Shown here in pieces: positions 54,112-63,947 of a stretch of 64,000 bases of DNA (position 1 is the first letter of the stretch; each line of letters opens with the position of its first letter). This DNA comes from Nocardiopsis alba DSM 43377 (lineage in GTDB: Bacteria; Actinomycetota; Actinomycetes; Streptosporangiales; Streptosporangiaceae): NCBI RefSeq assembly GCF_000341225.1, contig NZ_ANAC01000005.1, positions 124,001 through 188,000 of the forward strand, read 5' to 3'. A program made the translations under genes and the position numbers. A model generated the notes under the pieces. That model did not search any database, was not told where the DNA came from, and saw only the letters and a program-made list of their open reading frames with translations.

Positions 54112-54603
54112 TCAGGCCCGAACCGAGCCCAGGGAGACCAGCGCGTCGCCGTCCAGACGACGGACCGTCCACTCGTCCATCGGGGTGGAGCCCAACGACT
54201 CGTAGAAGCGGATGGCGGGTGTGTTCCAGTCGAGCACCGACCACTCCAGCCGTGTGAGGCCGCGCTCCACACAGATGCGGGCCAGGTTCCGGAGCAGGTC
54301 CCCGCCGTGTCCGTGGCCCCGTAGTTCGGGCCGCACGTACAGGTCCTCCAGGTGGATCCCGTGCCTGCCGGTCCAGGTGGAGTAGGTGAGGAACCACAGG
54401 GCGAACCCGGCCGTGACCGTGACGCCGTCCTCCCCGGTGTGCTCGGCCACGTGGGCGAACACCGCGGGCTCCGGACCGAACAGGGCGGTGCGCAGATCCT
54501 CCTCCGTGGCCACGACCGCGTCGGGTTCCTTCTCGTACTCGGCGAGCTCGCCGATCATCCGGTGGATGTCGGGAACGTCGTCGGGACGGGCGGGGCGGAT
54601 CAT
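54112..54603 (-). CDS. GNAT acetyltransferase (SSAT-like)
   Basis: 163 residues. MIRPARPDDVPDIHRMIGELAEYEK is the diamine-acetyltransferase-type start. LWFLTYSTWTGRHGIHLEDLYVRPELRGHGHGGDLLRNLA holds the acetyl-CoA loop, and LEWSVLDWNTPAIRFYESLG the closing motif. This arrangement recalls spermidine/spermine or thialysine acetyltransferases. Monocistronic by spacing. Its substrate is not evident. Confidence 0.9.
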   Translation of the reverse strand: MIRPARPDDVPDIHRMIGELAEYEKEPDAVVATEEDLRTALFGPEPAVFAHVAEHTGEDGVTVTAGFALWFLTYSTWTGRHGIHLEDLYVRPELRGHGHGGDLLRNLARICVERGLTRLEWSVLDWNTPAIRFYESLGSTPMDEWTVRRLDGDALVSLGSVRA

Positions 54604-54708
54604 CGGACCACCTCGGAGACGGGTCGGGGTCGGGTGGACCTTTCCAGGGTATGCGCCGCCCGGAGGGCCCGTGGAGCATGGGGATCCACGGGCCGCGCCC
54701 TCACGGGC

Positions 54709-55299
54709 TCAGTGCGGGCGGTGCGCCACCACCCGTTCCACCAGACCGAAGAAGACCCGGTCGTGGTGGCCCACTTGGAAGCCGACCTCCTCGGCGACCT
54801 CGCGCGGCAGCCTGCGGGGGTGTTCGCTCCTGCGTTCGCGCAGCCGCAACGGCATCCGGGTGTACTCGATGTGGTCCACCAGAAGCAGACGTCCCCCCGG
54901 GACCAGGACGCGGCGCATCTCCCTCAGGGAGCCCTCCTGGTCGGGGATCGTGCACAGGGAGAGCGTGCACACCACGGTCTCGAAGGAGCGGTCGGCGAAG
55001 GGGAGCCGTCGGGCATCGGCCTCGACGAGGGCGATCGGGCGTTCCAGCCGTTCGGCCCGGTTCCGGGCCCTGGCGAGCATGGCCGGGCTCAGGTCGAGTC
55101 CGACCAGTCTGACCTGGGGCGGGTAGAAGTCCAGGTTCCGCCCGGTCCCCACGGCCACCTCCAGGGTGTGTCCGCGGGCCCCGCCGCACAGGATCTCCCT
55201 GGTGTTCCTGATCGCCACGTGCTCGCAGTGGCGACCGAGGTCGTAGCGGCCGGCCCGGTGCTCCCAGATCCGCCGTGCCTTTTCCGTACGCGCGTCCAT
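54709..55299 (-). CDS. UbiE-type class I methyltransferase
   Basis: 196 residues. Motif I LEVAVGTGRNLDFYP, motif post-I LVGLDLSPAMLARARNRA, motif II FETVVCTLSLCTIPDQEGSLREM, motif III RVLVPGGRLLLVDHI, in the spacing of small UbiE/phospholipid methyltransferases. ATG 55299 is the first start that precedes the helix MDARTEKARRIWEHRAGRYD. No quinone or lipid gene adjoins, so the acceptor is unknown. Confidence 0.9.
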   Translation of the reverse strand: MDARTEKARRIWEHRAGRYDLGRHCEHVAIRNTREILCGGARGHTLEVAVGTGRNLDFYPPQVRLVGLDLSPAMLARARNRAERLERPIALVEADARRLPFADRSFETVVCTLSLCTIPDQEGSLREMRRVLVPGGRLLLVDHIEYTRMPLRLRERRSEHPRRLPREVAEEVGFQVGHHDRVFFGLVERVVAHRPH

Positions 55300-55479
55300 G
55301 TCTCTCCCCGGGACCGGTAGACGTGCCCCCGAGCAAAGACTCTGGGGGGCGTGGGGCCCCCGGGTCAAGGTCATCGGGGGCGGGTTCGAGTGTTGTCCGA
55401 GGATCCGGGCTCCGGCCCCGCGGACGGGCACGAGGGCGCCCGCCGGCGGCGGACGCGAAGGGATGCCGGAGCACGCCGC

Positions 55480-55686
55480 CTAGGTGAGCATGCCGCATCC
55501 GACCGGGATGAGGATGAGCATCACGATCGCGCCCAGGCGATGCATGGCGAAGTAGGTGTCGCTGGGCTCGTTCTGCTCCGGGTCCCGGTACTTCCAGGAC
55601 TGTACGTACCAGACGACCCGGGGCTCGATGAGCACGATGACGTACCAGAGGGCGATGACGCCCAAGAGGACGTAGAGCGGACCCAC
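55480..55686 (-). CDS. DUF6199-like small membrane protein
   Basis: 68 residues: helix 1 (YVLLGVIALWYVIVLIEP), a polar loop KYRDPEQNEPSDTYFAMHR and helix 2 (LGAIVMLILIPVGCG). The WxYRDPExNEPS loop is what I recall from the actinobacterial DUF6199 family. ATG 55686 is preceded by AAGGAGAAGC. Function unknown. Confidence 0.8.
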   Translation of the reverse strand: MGPLYVLLGVIALWYVIVLIEPRVVWYVQSWKYRDPEQNEPSDTYFAMHRLGAIVMLILIPVGCGMLT

Positions 55687-55800
55687 GCTTCTCCTTGGGG
55701 GATGGTGACGCGACCCCGAACGCTTCGGAGTCTCCTCGTCACTGGTCGACGCCGTCCGAGACGGTGGGGTTTCGGCCCGGGTGTGTGATCCGGAGCATAT

Positions 55801-55835
55801 CGAAGGCCCCGCGCTCCGAGGAACGGGGGCCTTCG
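55801..55835 (-). terminator. Terminator of the amino-acid ABC operon
   Basis: 10-bp perfect arms (55801-55810 with 55826-55835), 15-nt loop, just downstream of the ATPase stop on the minus strand. Confidence 0.75.
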
Positions 55836-55853
55836 ATCAGAGTGGGGGTCGGG

Positions 55854-56666
55854 TCAGAGCACCTTGGACAGGAACGCCCGCGTCCGCTCGTGCCGTGGAT
55901 CGGACAGCACCTCGGAGGGCACACCGGACTCGACCACGACGCCGTCGTCCATGAAGACCAGGGAATCGCCCACCTCACGGGCGAAGCCCATCTCGTGGGT
56001 GACGACCATCATGGTCATACCGGCCCGGGCCAGGTCGCGCATGACGTCCAGGACCTCGCCGACCAGTTCGGGGTCCAGGGCGCTGGTGGGCTCGTCGAAC
56101 AGCATCAGGGACGGCTCCATGGCCAGGGCGCGGGCGATGGCCACCCGCTGCTGCTGGCCGCCCGAGAGCTGCTCGGGGTAGGCGTTCGCCTTGTCCGGCA
56201 GCCCGACCCGCTCCAGGAGGGACATCGCCAGCTCCGTGGCCTCGGCCTTGGGTACCCGCTTGACCTGCGTGGGGGCCTCGATGACGTTGCCCAGCACGGT
56301 CAGGTGCGGGAACAGGTTGAAACGCTGGAAGACCATGCCGATGTCGCTGCGCTGGGCCGAGATCTCCGAGTCGCGCAGCTCGTACAGCTTCCCGCGCTTC
56401 TGCCGATATCCCATCAGCTCGCCGTTGACCCACAACCGGCCGGCGGAGAGCTTCTCCAGGTGGTTGACGCAGCGCAGGAACGTCGACTTGCCCGAACCGG
56501 AGGGGCCGATGATGCACATGACCTCACCGCGCCGGACCTCCAGGTCGATGCCCTTGAGGACCTCCAGCCGGCCGAAGCTCTTGTGCACGTTCTCGGCGAC
56601 GACGAGAGCCCCGTCCGTCCCGTCGTTCGCGTTCACGTCCTCGTGCTCCCTGTTCTCCTCGGCCAT
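55854..56666 (-). CDS. Polar amino-acid ABC transporter ATP-binding protein
   Basis: 270 residues with a 22-residue polar lead. Walker [13 protein letters not shown]-loop [17 protein letters not shown], signature [15 protein letters not shown], Walker [15 protein letters not shown] and H-loop [12 protein letters not shown], the wording of the GlnQ/HisP family. Its ATG overlaps the permease stop (TGATG). With the permease and binding protein upstream it forms a three-gene importer; the pattern suits glutamate, glutamine or another polar amino acid. Confidence 0.95.
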   Translation of the reverse strand: MAEENREHEDVNANDGTDGALVVAENVHKSFGRLEVLKGIDLEVRRGEVMCIIGPSGSGKSTFLRCVNHLEKLSAGRLWVNGELMGYRQKRGKLYELRDSEISAQRSDIGMVFQRFNLFPHLTVLGNVIEAPTQVKRVPKAEATELAMSLLERVGLPDKANAYPEQLSGGQQQRVAIARALAMEPSLMLFDEPTSALDPELVGEVLDVMRDLARAGMTMMVVTHEMGFAREVGDSLVFMDDGVVVESGVPSEVLSDPRHERTRAFLSKVL

Positions 56667-57625
56667 CAGTGCGCCCCTCCCACGATCCGGTCACGGACTC
56701 CGCGCTCGCCGCGGTCGAACCTGCGCTCGAGGAAGTACTGGCCGACCATCAGCACACTGGTGATCGCCAGGTACCAGAGGCAGGCCGCCACCAGCATCGG
56801 GAAGATCTGGTAGGTCCGGGTTCCGATGGCCTGGAGCTGGTAGAAGAGCTCGATGGTCACGGGCACGTACGCCAAGAGCGCCGTGTCCTTGAGCATGGCG
56901 ATGGTCTCGTTCCCGGTGGGAGGGATGACGACCCGCATGGCCTGCGGGAGGGTGATCCGGCGCATGATCCTGCTCCGGCTCATACCGAGCGCCTGGGCTG
57001 CCTCGGTCTGCCCCTTGTCCACGGATTGCAGGCCCGCGCGGATGATCTCGGCCATGTAGGCGCCCTCGGACAGCGCCAGGGCGAGCAGACCCGCCGTGTA
57101 ACCGGTCAGGAGGGTGCGCGTGTTGATCTCGAAGAAGCGGGCGTCGCCCTCCAGGCCCAGCAGCGGCATCCAGTAGTTGTCGAACGGGAGCCCGATGTGG
57201 ATCGTCGAGTACAGGATGGCGATGTTGCCGAAGAGCACCGCGAGCACCAGTCGGGGCACGCCTCGGAAGAACCAGGTGTAGGTCCAGGAGACCCCCACCA
57301 GGACGGGGTTACCGGAGAGACGCATCACCGCGAGGAGGATGCCCAGCAGGACACCGATGAGCATGGCCAGCACGGTGGCGCTGAGGGTCACCCAGACACC
57401 GCGGACCACCGGGTCCGAGAACATGTGCTCGAACATGAAGGGCCAGTCGAAGGCCGGGTTCGTGAGGAGCATGTTCACGAACATCGCGGCCAGGACCAGC
57501 ACGACACCGGCGGCGACCCAGCGTTCGGGATACCTGACGGGGACGGCGGTGATCGGAGCGGACGAACGGTCCGGGGCGGGTTCCCGGGACCCCGGCCCGT
57601 CCACCGATGAGCTCGGTGAGGTCAC
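56666..57625 (-). CDS. Amino-acid ABC transporter permease (HisM/GlnP type)
   Basis: 319 residues. A polar N-terminus of ~35 residues, then a helix ([19 protein letters not shown]) and the PAAT permease domain with [20 protein letters not shown] and the cytoplasmic EAA loop [45 protein letters not shown]. One permease gene suggests a homodimeric channel. GTG 57625. Lies between the binding-protein gene (76-bp gap) and the ATPase gene. Confidence 0.94.
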   Translation of the reverse strand: MTSPSSSVDGPGSREPAPDRSSAPITAVPVRYPERWVAAGVVLVLAAMFVNMLLTNPAFDWPFMFEHMFSDPVVRGVWVTLSATVLAMLIGVLLGILLAVMRLSGNPVLVGVSWTYTWFFRGVPRLVLAVLFGNIAILYSTIHIGLPFDNYWMPLLGLEGDARFFEINTRTLLTGYTAGLLALALSEGAYMAEIIRAGLQSVDKGQTEAAQALGMSRSRIMRRITLPQAMRVVIPPTGNETIAMLKDTALLAYVPVTIELFYQLQAIGTRTYQIFPMLVAACLWYLAITSVLMVGQYFLERRFDRGERGVRDRIVGGAH

Positions 57626-57701
57626 GGATCAGACTTTCGTGAAGAGGGTGGAGGGCGATGGGGGGAGGGACGGCCCTGTACGACGTGGGGGGCCGTGGCG
57701 G

Positions 57702-58523
57702 TTACTCGGCGACGGAGGGGTTGACCTCGGCGGCCTCCAGCGCGCCGACCTCGATGCCCCACTCCTCCAGGATCTCGGCGTAGGTGCCGTTCTCGATGAT
57801 GGTGTTGAACGCCGCCGCGAGCTCCTCGCTCAGCTCGGTGTCGTCCTTGTGGAGGACCACGCCGTAGGGGGCGGCGTCGTACTGTTCGCCGATGAACTCC
57901 AGCTTGTCGCCGGTCTCCTGGATGGCGTACAGGGAGGTCGGCAGGTCCGCGAGGGAGGCGTCGTTGAGGCCGGACACCACGGTCTCGGTGGCCTGGGGCT
58001 GGCTCTGGAACTTCTCGATGGTGATGGGGTCCTCGCCGGCGTCGACGCACTCCTGGCTGCGGGCCTCGATGTCGGTGTCGTGGGTGGTGCCGGTCTGCAC
58101 GGCGATGCGCAGACCACAGGCGTTGTCCGGGTCGACGTCGCCGGGGTTGCCCGTCTGGGCGAACCACTGGGTGCCCGAGGAGAAGTAGCTGACCATGTTC
58201 ACCTGCTCCATCCGCTCCTCGGTGACGGTGAAGGAGGAGGCGCCCATGTCGTAGGTGCCGGTGTCGACGCCGATGATGATGGAGTCGAAGGTGGTGGGCT
58301 CCCAGATCGGCTCGACGCCCATCTCGGCCAGGGCGGCGGTCACCAGGTCGACGTTGAAGCCGAGGACGGTCTGACCGTCCTCGTCGAGGTACTCGCCGGG
58401 AGGATAGGTGGCCTCGACACCGATGGTGACGGTCCCGTCGTCTTCGGCGCCACAACCGGCCAGGGTCAGAACCCCCGCCGCGGCGAGGGCGGTGGCGACG
58501 GTGAGGGGCTTGCGCGGGGGCAT
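57702..58523 (-). CDS. Amino-acid ABC transporter substrate-binding lipoprotein
   Basis: 273 residues. Lipoprotein signal with lipobox LAGC (Cys24), then the family 3 solute-binding fold: VTIGVEATYPPGEYLDEDGQTVLGFNVDLVTAALAEMG, IIIGVDTGTYDMGASSFTVTEERM, and a late YAEILEEWGI end. First gene of the importer operon. Ligand not certain. Confidence 0.94.
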   Translation of the reverse strand: MPPRKPLTVATALAAAGVLTLAGCGAEDDGTVTIGVEATYPPGEYLDEDGQTVLGFNVDLVTAALAEMGVEPIWEPTTFDSIIIGVDTGTYDMGASSFTVTEERMEQVNMVSYFSSGTQWFAQTGNPGDVDPDNACGLRIAVQTGTTHDTDIEARSQECVDAGEDPITIEKFQSQPQATETVVSGLNDASLADLPTSLYAIQETGDKLEFIGEQYDAAPYGVVLHKDDTELSEELAAAFNTIIENGTYAEILEEWGIEVGALEAAEVNPSVAE

Positions 58524-58899
58524 GGGGATCTCCTTGGGGGCATGGGAACGACCTGATGGGGAAGGGGGTTCGCGGGGCCGAGACCCTTGTGGGGCGGGGG
58601 GACCGCGAGGTCGGAGGGCATGGTGTCACATATCGGTGACGCTCCATCGTGCCGACCCGCGATTTTCCTCCGGTCACCGTTGTGAGAGGATTGCGTAACG
58701 GGTTATCCCCGTGAGATGCGGACGCGCAGTACTCGTATAGGAGTCCGGCGAAGACCGACTCTCCCGGCGACACCACCGGTCATGGCCGACCGGCGCCGTG
58801 GAGAGCTCCCCTAGCACCCATGTCTTCGCGCGCGTCCCGCGGCCCATCGTCCCCGTCATGGCCGACGCGGGACGCATAGCAGACCGAGGGGTTTGAGCA
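58524..58899. other. Divergent regulatory region between ABC importer and malic enzyme
   Basis: 376 bp without a gene. Contains a perfect GTCAC-N6-GTGAC dyad (58625-58640) on the importer side and TATAGG (58736-58741) as a possible -10 for malic enzyme. The remaining sequence shows no structure I can support. Confidence 0.45.
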
Positions 58900-60090
58900 G
58901 TGACCACTACTTCGCGCAACGAGGACACGTCCGAACTGGACCGCGACCCGGCCTTCGCCATGCACCGTGGCGGCAAGCTGCACGTCACCGGTTCCGTGGA
59001 CGTCAGCGACCACGAGGGCCTCTCCCTGGCCTACACCCCCGGCGTCGCCCGTGTCTGCGACGCGATCGCCGAGAACGTCGACCTGGTCGAGACCTACACC
59101 TGGAAGAGCAACCTGGTCGCCGTCGTCACCGACGGTACCGCCGTCCTGGGGCTGGGCAACATCGGCCCCGAGGCCTCCCTCCCCGTCATGGAGGGCAAGG
59201 CGCTGCTGTTCAAGCAGTTCGCCGACGTCGACTCCGTGCCGATCGCTCTGAACTGCACCGACGCCGACGAGATCGTCGAGACCGTCGCTCGGATGGCGCC
59301 CTCCTTCGGCGGTATCAACCTGGAGGACATCTCCGCCCCGCGCTGCTTCGAGATCGAGGCGAAGCTGCGTGAGCGTCTGGACATCCCCGTCTTCCACGAC
59401 GACCAGCACGGCACCGCCATCGTGACGGTGGCCGCCCTGCACAACGCCGCCCGCCTGACCGGTCGCACCCTGGGCGACCTGCGCGCGGTCGTCTCCGGCG
59501 CGGGCGCCGCCGGCGTCGCCGTCACCAAGATGCTCATCGACGGCGGGATCGGCGACATCGCGGTCGCCGACTCCAAGGGCATGATCTACGAGGGCCGTGA
59601 CGGCCTGACCCCGATCAAGCGCGACCTGGCCGCCATCAGCAACAAGGCCGGTCTCCAGGGCTCCATCGAGAGCGCCCTCGAAGGCGCCGACGTGTTCATC
59701 GGCCTGTCCGCCGGCGAGGTGCCCGAGTCCGTCGTGGCGACCATGGCCAAGGACGCCATCATCTTCGCGATGGCCAACCCCAACCCCGAGGTCCACCCGG
59801 ACATCGCCCACAAGTACGCGAGCGTCGTCGCCACCGGGCGCAGCGACTTCCCGAACCAGATCAACAACGTCCTCGCCTTCCCCGGCGTGTTCCGCGGCGC
59901 CTTCGACGTCCGCGCCTCGGACATCACCGAGAACATGAAGCTGGCCGCCGCGCGGGCCATCGCCGACCTGGTCGGCGATGACCTGAGCGCCGACTACGTC
60001 ATCCCGAGCACCTTCGACGAGCGCGTGGTCCCGGCGGTCTCGGCCGCCGTCGCCGAGCAGGCGCGCAAGGACGGCGTCGCCCGTATCTGA
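58900..60090 (+). CDS. NAD(P)-dependent malic enzyme
   Basis: 396 residues, the short bacterial form without a phosphotransacetylase domain. It oxidatively decarboxylates malate to pyruvate. [54 protein letters not shown], the metal-site [13 protein letters not shown], nucleotide-binding [16 protein letters not shown] and [10 protein letters not shown] are all present. GTG 58900. A very strong hairpin follows. Cofactor preference cannot be read safely. Confidence 0.95.
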   Translation: MTTTSRNEDTSELDRDPAFAMHRGGKLHVTGSVDVSDHEGLSLAYTPGVARVCDAIAENVDLVETYTWKSNLVAVVTDGTAVLGLGNIGPEASLPVMEGKALLFKQFADVDSVPIALNCTDADEIVETVARMAPSFGGINLEDISAPRCFEIEAKLRERLDIPVFHDDQHGTAIVTVAALHNAARLTGRTLGDLRAVVSGAGAAGVAVTKMLIDGGIGDIAVADSKGMIYEGRDGLTPIKRDLAAISNKAGLQGSIESALEGADVFIGLSAGEVPESVVATMAKDAIIFAMANPNPEVHPDIAHKYASVVATGRSDFPNQINNVLAFPGVFRGAFDVRASDITENMKLAAARAIADLVGDDLSADYVIPSTFDERVVPAVSAAVAEQARKDGVARI

Positions 60091-60109
60091 CGTCCGTTCC
60101 CGAACGATC

Positions 60110-60146
60110 GGGGCCCGGCCCGTGGTACGTCCACGGGCCGGGCCCC
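60110..60146 (+). terminator. Terminator of the malic enzyme gene
   Basis: 16-bp perfect stem (60110-60125 with 60131-60146) and TACGT loop, 20 nt after the stop. Confidence 0.88.
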
Positions 60147-60304
60147 TCGTCGTGGTGGGGGTGGCGCACGTGAGGAGGGTGGGGTAGGGGCGACCCGAAG
60201 AGGTGTGCGGGACGTAGTGCCCCGGAACGGGTCGGATCCGTAGTTTTCTGCCTGTCGGGTACGGCGCCCGGGCCGTCCCCCCGTGACAGGGAGAACCAGA
60301 CCTC

Positions 60305-61846
60305 ATGGGCACACCGCCCCCCACCCGAGAAGGCCCCTTCACGAGAACCGTGACGGTGGCCGCGACGGCGCTCTTGGCCGGGGTGGCCGCGATCCTCACG
60401 GTCGTCGTGGCCCCCGCCCCCTACGAGCTCGGGACGGCCACGACCGGTGACGCGGATCTGGCCGCGTCGGTCCGGGAGGGTATCGACGACCCCACCGGCT
60501 ACCACGGGCTGTCCGTGGCGGTCGTCGAACCCGGGCCGGAGGGCGGGTTCCGTGTCCGCACGGCCGGTCTGGGCGAGGTCGGCGACGACGGGACGCCGGT
60601 CACCGAGGACACGCCCTTCGCCTCGGCCTCGGTCGCCAAGGTCCTCCCCGGGATGATCCTGGCCGACATGGTGGACCGGGGCGAGGTCGACCTCGACACC
60701 ACCGTCGGTGCCCTGCTCCCGGACCTGGACTTCGCGGACCCGGCGGTCGCCCGGATCACGGTCGAGGAACTGGCGACCCACACCTCGGGGCTCTCCCGGG
60801 AGGAGACCACCCTGCCCGAGACCCTCTGGCAGTTCGCCGCCAAACGGCATCCGCGCCCCTACGACTCGGTGGACGCCTTCCTGGAGTCCGTGGCCCTCGA
60901 CGCCCGCGTCGACCCGGGTACACGAGGGGTCAACGTCTACTCCAACACCGGGTTCTCCCTGCTCGGGCACGCTCTGGCCGTACGTGCCGGCACCGATTAC
61001 GCCGAACTGGCACGGGACAGGATCCTGGGGCCCCTGGGCATGGACGACAGCCGAGTGTGGTCCGAGGACGACGAGGTCCGGCCCGTGGTGCACGACGCGG
61101 ACCGGGGCGGGCCGCTCCCGCTGGACCACGACGTGGCGCGGGCCTCTCAGGGCGGGCTGACGACGACCGCGGCCGACCTGGGGCGGCTCCTGGCCGCGAT
61201 GATGGACGGTTCGGCGCCCGGAGCCGGCGCCGCCGAGCCGGTGGGGCCGGGCGACGTCGAACGCCGTGAGCAGGGGCTCGGCTGGTACGTGGAGACGTTG
61301 GGGGAGCGGCCGATCACCTCGCACGGAGGCAACGCCACGACCAACGGGCACACGGCCTGGATCGGGTACTCGGGCGACCGGGGCGCCGTGGTGCTGTCGA
61401 ACACCCACCGTTACAGCGAGGACATCGGGCTGCGGCTGCTCGGCGTCGACGAGCCCAGCCCCGACAACGTCATGGGGGAGCGGGTGTACGGCGTCGCGAC
61501 GCTGCTCCTCGCGCTGACGCCCGGCGTGATGGCGCTCGGTTTCGCCGCGCGGCGCCGGCCCGGACGCCTGCTCCGCCGTCCCACGGACCGCCTCGGCCTG
61601 GTCTCCTACGGTCTCGGGTCGGCCGCGCTGCTCTGGTACGCGCACCTCGCGGGCTTCTGGCACCTGGTCTCGCCGTGGGCGTGGGTGATCGGCGTGTACG
61701 CGGCCCTGGCCGCGGCCGTCGTCGGCGCCCTGCGGTGGCCGGACCTGCCGACGGCCCGTGGCCGTCGACCGTGGATCAGAGGGGTCCGCGTCGCGGCTGC
61801 GAGCGCGCTCGCCCTGGCATCGATGGGACTCCTGGCGGCCCTGTGA
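60305..61846 (+). CDS. Beta-lactamase-fold serine hydrolase with membrane domain
   Basis: 513 residues. An N-terminal helix (TVAATALLAGVAAILTVVV) leads to a class C/DD-peptidase fold with nucleophile Ser109 and Lys112 in SASVAKVL, Tyr212 in YSNTGF, and HGG in TSHGGN. Four or five helices lie in the last ~130 residues (about 395-513). Members act as esterases or D-aminopeptidases rather than resistance enzymes. ATG 60305 follows GGGAGA. Monocistronic; the active site should face outside. Confidence 0.9.
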   Translation: MGTPPPTREGPFTRTVTVAATALLAGVAAILTVVVAPAPYELGTATTGDADLAASVREGIDDPTGYHGLSVAVVEPGPEGGFRVRTAGLGEVGDDGTPVTEDTPFASASVAKVLPGMILADMVDRGEVDLDTTVGALLPDLDFADPAVARITVEELATHTSGLSREETTLPETLWQFAAKRHPRPYDSVDAFLESVALDARVDPGTRGVNVYSNTGFSLLGHALAVRAGTDYAELARDRILGPLGMDDSRVWSEDDEVRPVVHDADRGGPLPLDHDVARASQGGLTTTAADLGRLLAAMMDGSAPGAGAAEPVGPGDVERREQGLGWYVETLGERPITSHGGNATTNGHTAWIGYSGDRGAVVLSNTHRYSEDIGLRLLGVDEPSPDNVMGERVYGVATLLLALTPGVMALGFAARRRPGRLLRRPTDRLGLVSYGLGSAALLWYAHLAGFWHLVSPWAWVIGVYAALAAAVVGALRWPDLPTARGRRPWIRGVRVAAASALALASMGLLAAL

Positions 61847-61857
61847 GCGGGCGTGGA

Positions 61858-61899
61858 AGGGCCCGGGAGACCACGCCCCCGTGTGGTCTCCCGGGCCCT
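61858..61899. terminator. Bidirectional terminator between the hydrolase and PadR genes
   Basis: 17-bp perfect stem (61858-61874 with 61883-61899) and 8-nt loop, between two convergent genes. Confidence 0.88.
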
Positions 61900-61913
61900 A
61901 CCGGTATCGGTGG

Positions 61914-62906
61914 TCAGTCGTTCCCGCGGTCCTCGTCGGTGGCGGTCGACCAGGGGTCCCGCTCGGCGGAGGGCATCGGGCGCGCGCTCCGGGGCTCCTC
62001 CCGAGAAGGCTCCTCGGGCCGCTCCTCCTGCTTCTCCTCCGGTCGCTCCTCGGCGGTGGTGGAACCCTCGCTCTCGGAGGGCCGCTCGGTCTTCTCGTCG
62101 GCCGGCCCCCAGGTCCGCATGTCCCGGCGGATCACCTCGACGGTCTCGTCGAGGATGCGACGCAGGTCGTGGGCGGCGGAACCGCCGACCTCACCGGCGC
62201 CGCGGACCAGGTCGCGGACCCGGGTGGAGAAGTCGCGCAGGGCGTGCTCGAACTCCGGGTTCCGGCACTCCCGCTCCTTCTCCTCCTCGCCGGCGCCCCG
62301 CTCCTCGGACTCCCGGGCCTTCTCCTCCGAGGAGGCGGAGTCCTCACGTTCGGAGGAGGGGCGGCCCCAGGCGGCCCCGAAGACGCCGAAGCCCTGGGCG
62401 AACCGCTCCCACTCGCGAGCCCACATGCCCCCGTCGCCGCGAGGCTCGCGTTCGCGTTCCCCCTCGGCGTCGGAGGAGGAACTCCCCCCGGAGCCCCGCT
62501 CCTCCTCGGAGCTCTCCCTGCGGGACTCCGAGCTCGCGAACTTCAGTTCGTCGCGCAGGGAACCGATGGTGGCGCGCACGTCCTGCTTGACCGCGCGGGC
62601 GATGTCGCGCACGGAGTCGGTGATCTCCCGCTCCAGGTCGTCCAGGTCGCTCTCGCGGGCCCGCAGCTCCTCGCGCCCCTTGTCGGTGAGGCTGTAGACC
62701 TTGCGGCCGCCCTCCTCGGTGTGGGTGACCAGCCCCTCCTCCTCCAGTCTCGCGAGCCGGGGGTAGATGGTGCCGGGCGAGGGCGAGTACACGCCCAGGA
62801 AGCGGTCGCGCAGCAGACTGATGATCTCGTAGCCGTGGCGCGGGCTCTCGTCGAGCATCTTGAGCAGGTACAGACGGAGTCTGCCGTGGCCGAAGACGGT
62901 GCTCAT
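61914..62906 (-). CDS. PadR-family regulator with long charged extension
   Basis: 330 residues. The PadR winged helix is at 1-85: RLYLLKMLDESPRHGYEIISLLRDRF, SPSPGTIYPRLARLEEEGLV, RKVYSLTDKGREEL. The other ~245 residues are unusually rich in Glu, Arg and Ser, with a few helical islands (DLEREITDSVRDIARAVKQDVR, EHALRDFSTRVRDLVRGAGEV). They are probably coiled or disordered. Its ATG directly abuts the stop of the upstream DUF4097 gene, so both are one transcript, as in other actinomycetes. Confidence 0.88.
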   Translation of the reverse strand: MSTVFGHGRLRLYLLKMLDESPRHGYEIISLLRDRFLGVYSPSPGTIYPRLARLEEEGLVTHTEEGGRKVYSLTDKGREELRARESDLDDLEREITDSVRDIARAVKQDVRATIGSLRDELKFASSESRRESSEEERGSGGSSSSDAEGEREREPRGDGGMWAREWERFAQGFGVFGAAWGRPSSEREDSASSEEKARESEERGAGEEEKERECRNPEFEHALRDFSTRVRDLVRGAGEVGGSAAHDLRRILDETVEVIRRDMRTWGPADEKTERPSESEGSTTAEERPEEKQEERPEEPSREEPRSARPMPSAERDPWSTATDEDRGND

Positions 62907-63758
62907 TCAGGCCCCCTCTGGGATCGCGGCCGGAGCCTCGGGGGCGCGTCGCAGCAGCGCGGCCCGACCGGACACGGTGTTGACACTGATGGAGGCGGGG
63001 TCGACGCCCACGCCGACCTTGCCGGTCATGGAGTTGCGGGCCGGGGCGCTGTTGCGCTCCAGACCGAAGTCGCTGTCCAGCGCGCCGGTGACCGAACGCA
63101 GCTCGACGGAGGCCGAGCTCTCGGCGGGCACCCGCAGGGCCACCTCGCCGGAGACGGTGTTCACCCGGACCCGGGACGAGGGCGCCAGGTCGGTGTCGAC
63201 CAGCACCTGCCCGGAGACGGTCTTGGCCCGCAGCTCGGACAGGCGTCCGCCGGCCACGGCGAGCTGTCCGGTGGCGGTGCCGAAGTTCAGTACGCCGGTC
63301 GGGGTGCGCACGGAGGCGTTGCCGTCGGCGGTGTTGAGCTCGGTCTCGCCGGAGACCTCGTCCAGGGTGATCTCGCCGGTCGCCGTCTTGATCCGGGTGC
63401 GGGCGGTCAGCCCGGTCGCCACCACCGGGGCGGTGGCCGTGGTGACCTCGACGGGGCAGTCGCGCGGGACCCGCAGGTTCACGGTGGCCCGTCGGGTGCC
63501 GACGTTGCGGTAACCGGAGAGCTGGAGCGGCTTGAGCCGGTCCAACAGTCCCTGACCGGTGAGGTCCTGGTAATGGATGGTGAGGATGCCGGCCTCCTGG
63601 GTGACCTCCAGGGGCTCTCCGACGATGTCGCCGATCTCGAAGGTGACGGGGTCGTCGGTGGGGATGATGTTGACCTGTCCTCCGACGATCCGCACCTTGA
63701 GGGCGACGATGCCGTCCAAGGTGTGGGTCATCGGACTGTCGATGGTCCAACGTGCCAT
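62907..63758 (-). CDS. DUF4097 (adhesin-like) beta-repeat protein
   Basis: 283 residues made of short beta-strand repeats such as KTATGEITLDEVSGETELNTADGNASV and NTVSGEVALRV, which stack as a right-handed beta helix in DUF4097 proteins. No signal peptide or membrane helix is visible, so it appears cytosolic. ATG 63758 follows AAAGGG. It is co-transcribed with the PadR regulator. In actinobacteria this pair is common, often as a sensor/effector of envelope stress, but the function is not established. Confidence 0.87.
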   Translation of the reverse strand: MARWTIDSPMTHTLDGIVALKVRIVGGQVNIIPTDDPVTFEIGDIVGEPLEVTQEAGILTIHYQDLTGQGLLDRLKPLQLSGYRNVGTRRATVNLRVPRDCPVEVTTATAPVVATGLTARTRIKTATGEITLDEVSGETELNTADGNASVRTPTGVLNFGTATGQLAVAGGRLSELRAKTVSGQVLVDTDLAPSSRVRVNTVSGEVALRVPAESSASVELRSVTGALDSDFGLERNSAPARNSMTGKVGVGVDPASISVNTVSGRAALLRRAPEAPAAIPEGA

Positions 63759-63791
63759 CGTGAACCCTTTCCACTCGTTCTCGATGACTTC

Positions 63792-63820
63792 ACGATATGT
63801 CGCGTCCCCGGCGAACTCAA
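63792..63820 (-). promoter_or_regulatory. Promoter of the DUF4097-PadR operon
   Basis: On the minus strand TTGAGT (63820-63815), 17-nt spacer, TATCGT (63797-63792). Confidence 0.55.
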
Positions 63821-63831
63821 GATATGTCGCG
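63794..63831. promoter_or_regulatory. Direct repeats, candidate PadR binding sites
   Basis: GATATGTCGCG occurs at 63794-63804 and 63821-63831, 27 bp apart, flanking and overlapping the -10 and -35 of the operon. A further GATATC follows. Confidence 0.55.
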
Positions 63832-63881
63832 GATATCAGGGTCGGGTCAGGGGTATCCCCGGGGAAGGTCCCGGACACACG

Positions 63882-63916
63882 CGAGGGGCCCGGGTCGTCA
63901 TGACCCGGGCCCCTCG
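63882..63916. terminator. Terminator of the gene entering from the right
   Basis: 15-bp perfect stem (63882-63896 with 63902-63916), 5-nt loop, downstream of the minus-strand stop at 63948. Confidence 0.85.
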
Positions 63917-63947
63917 GACCGTGCGCCGCCGGAGCGGCGCGGCACCA

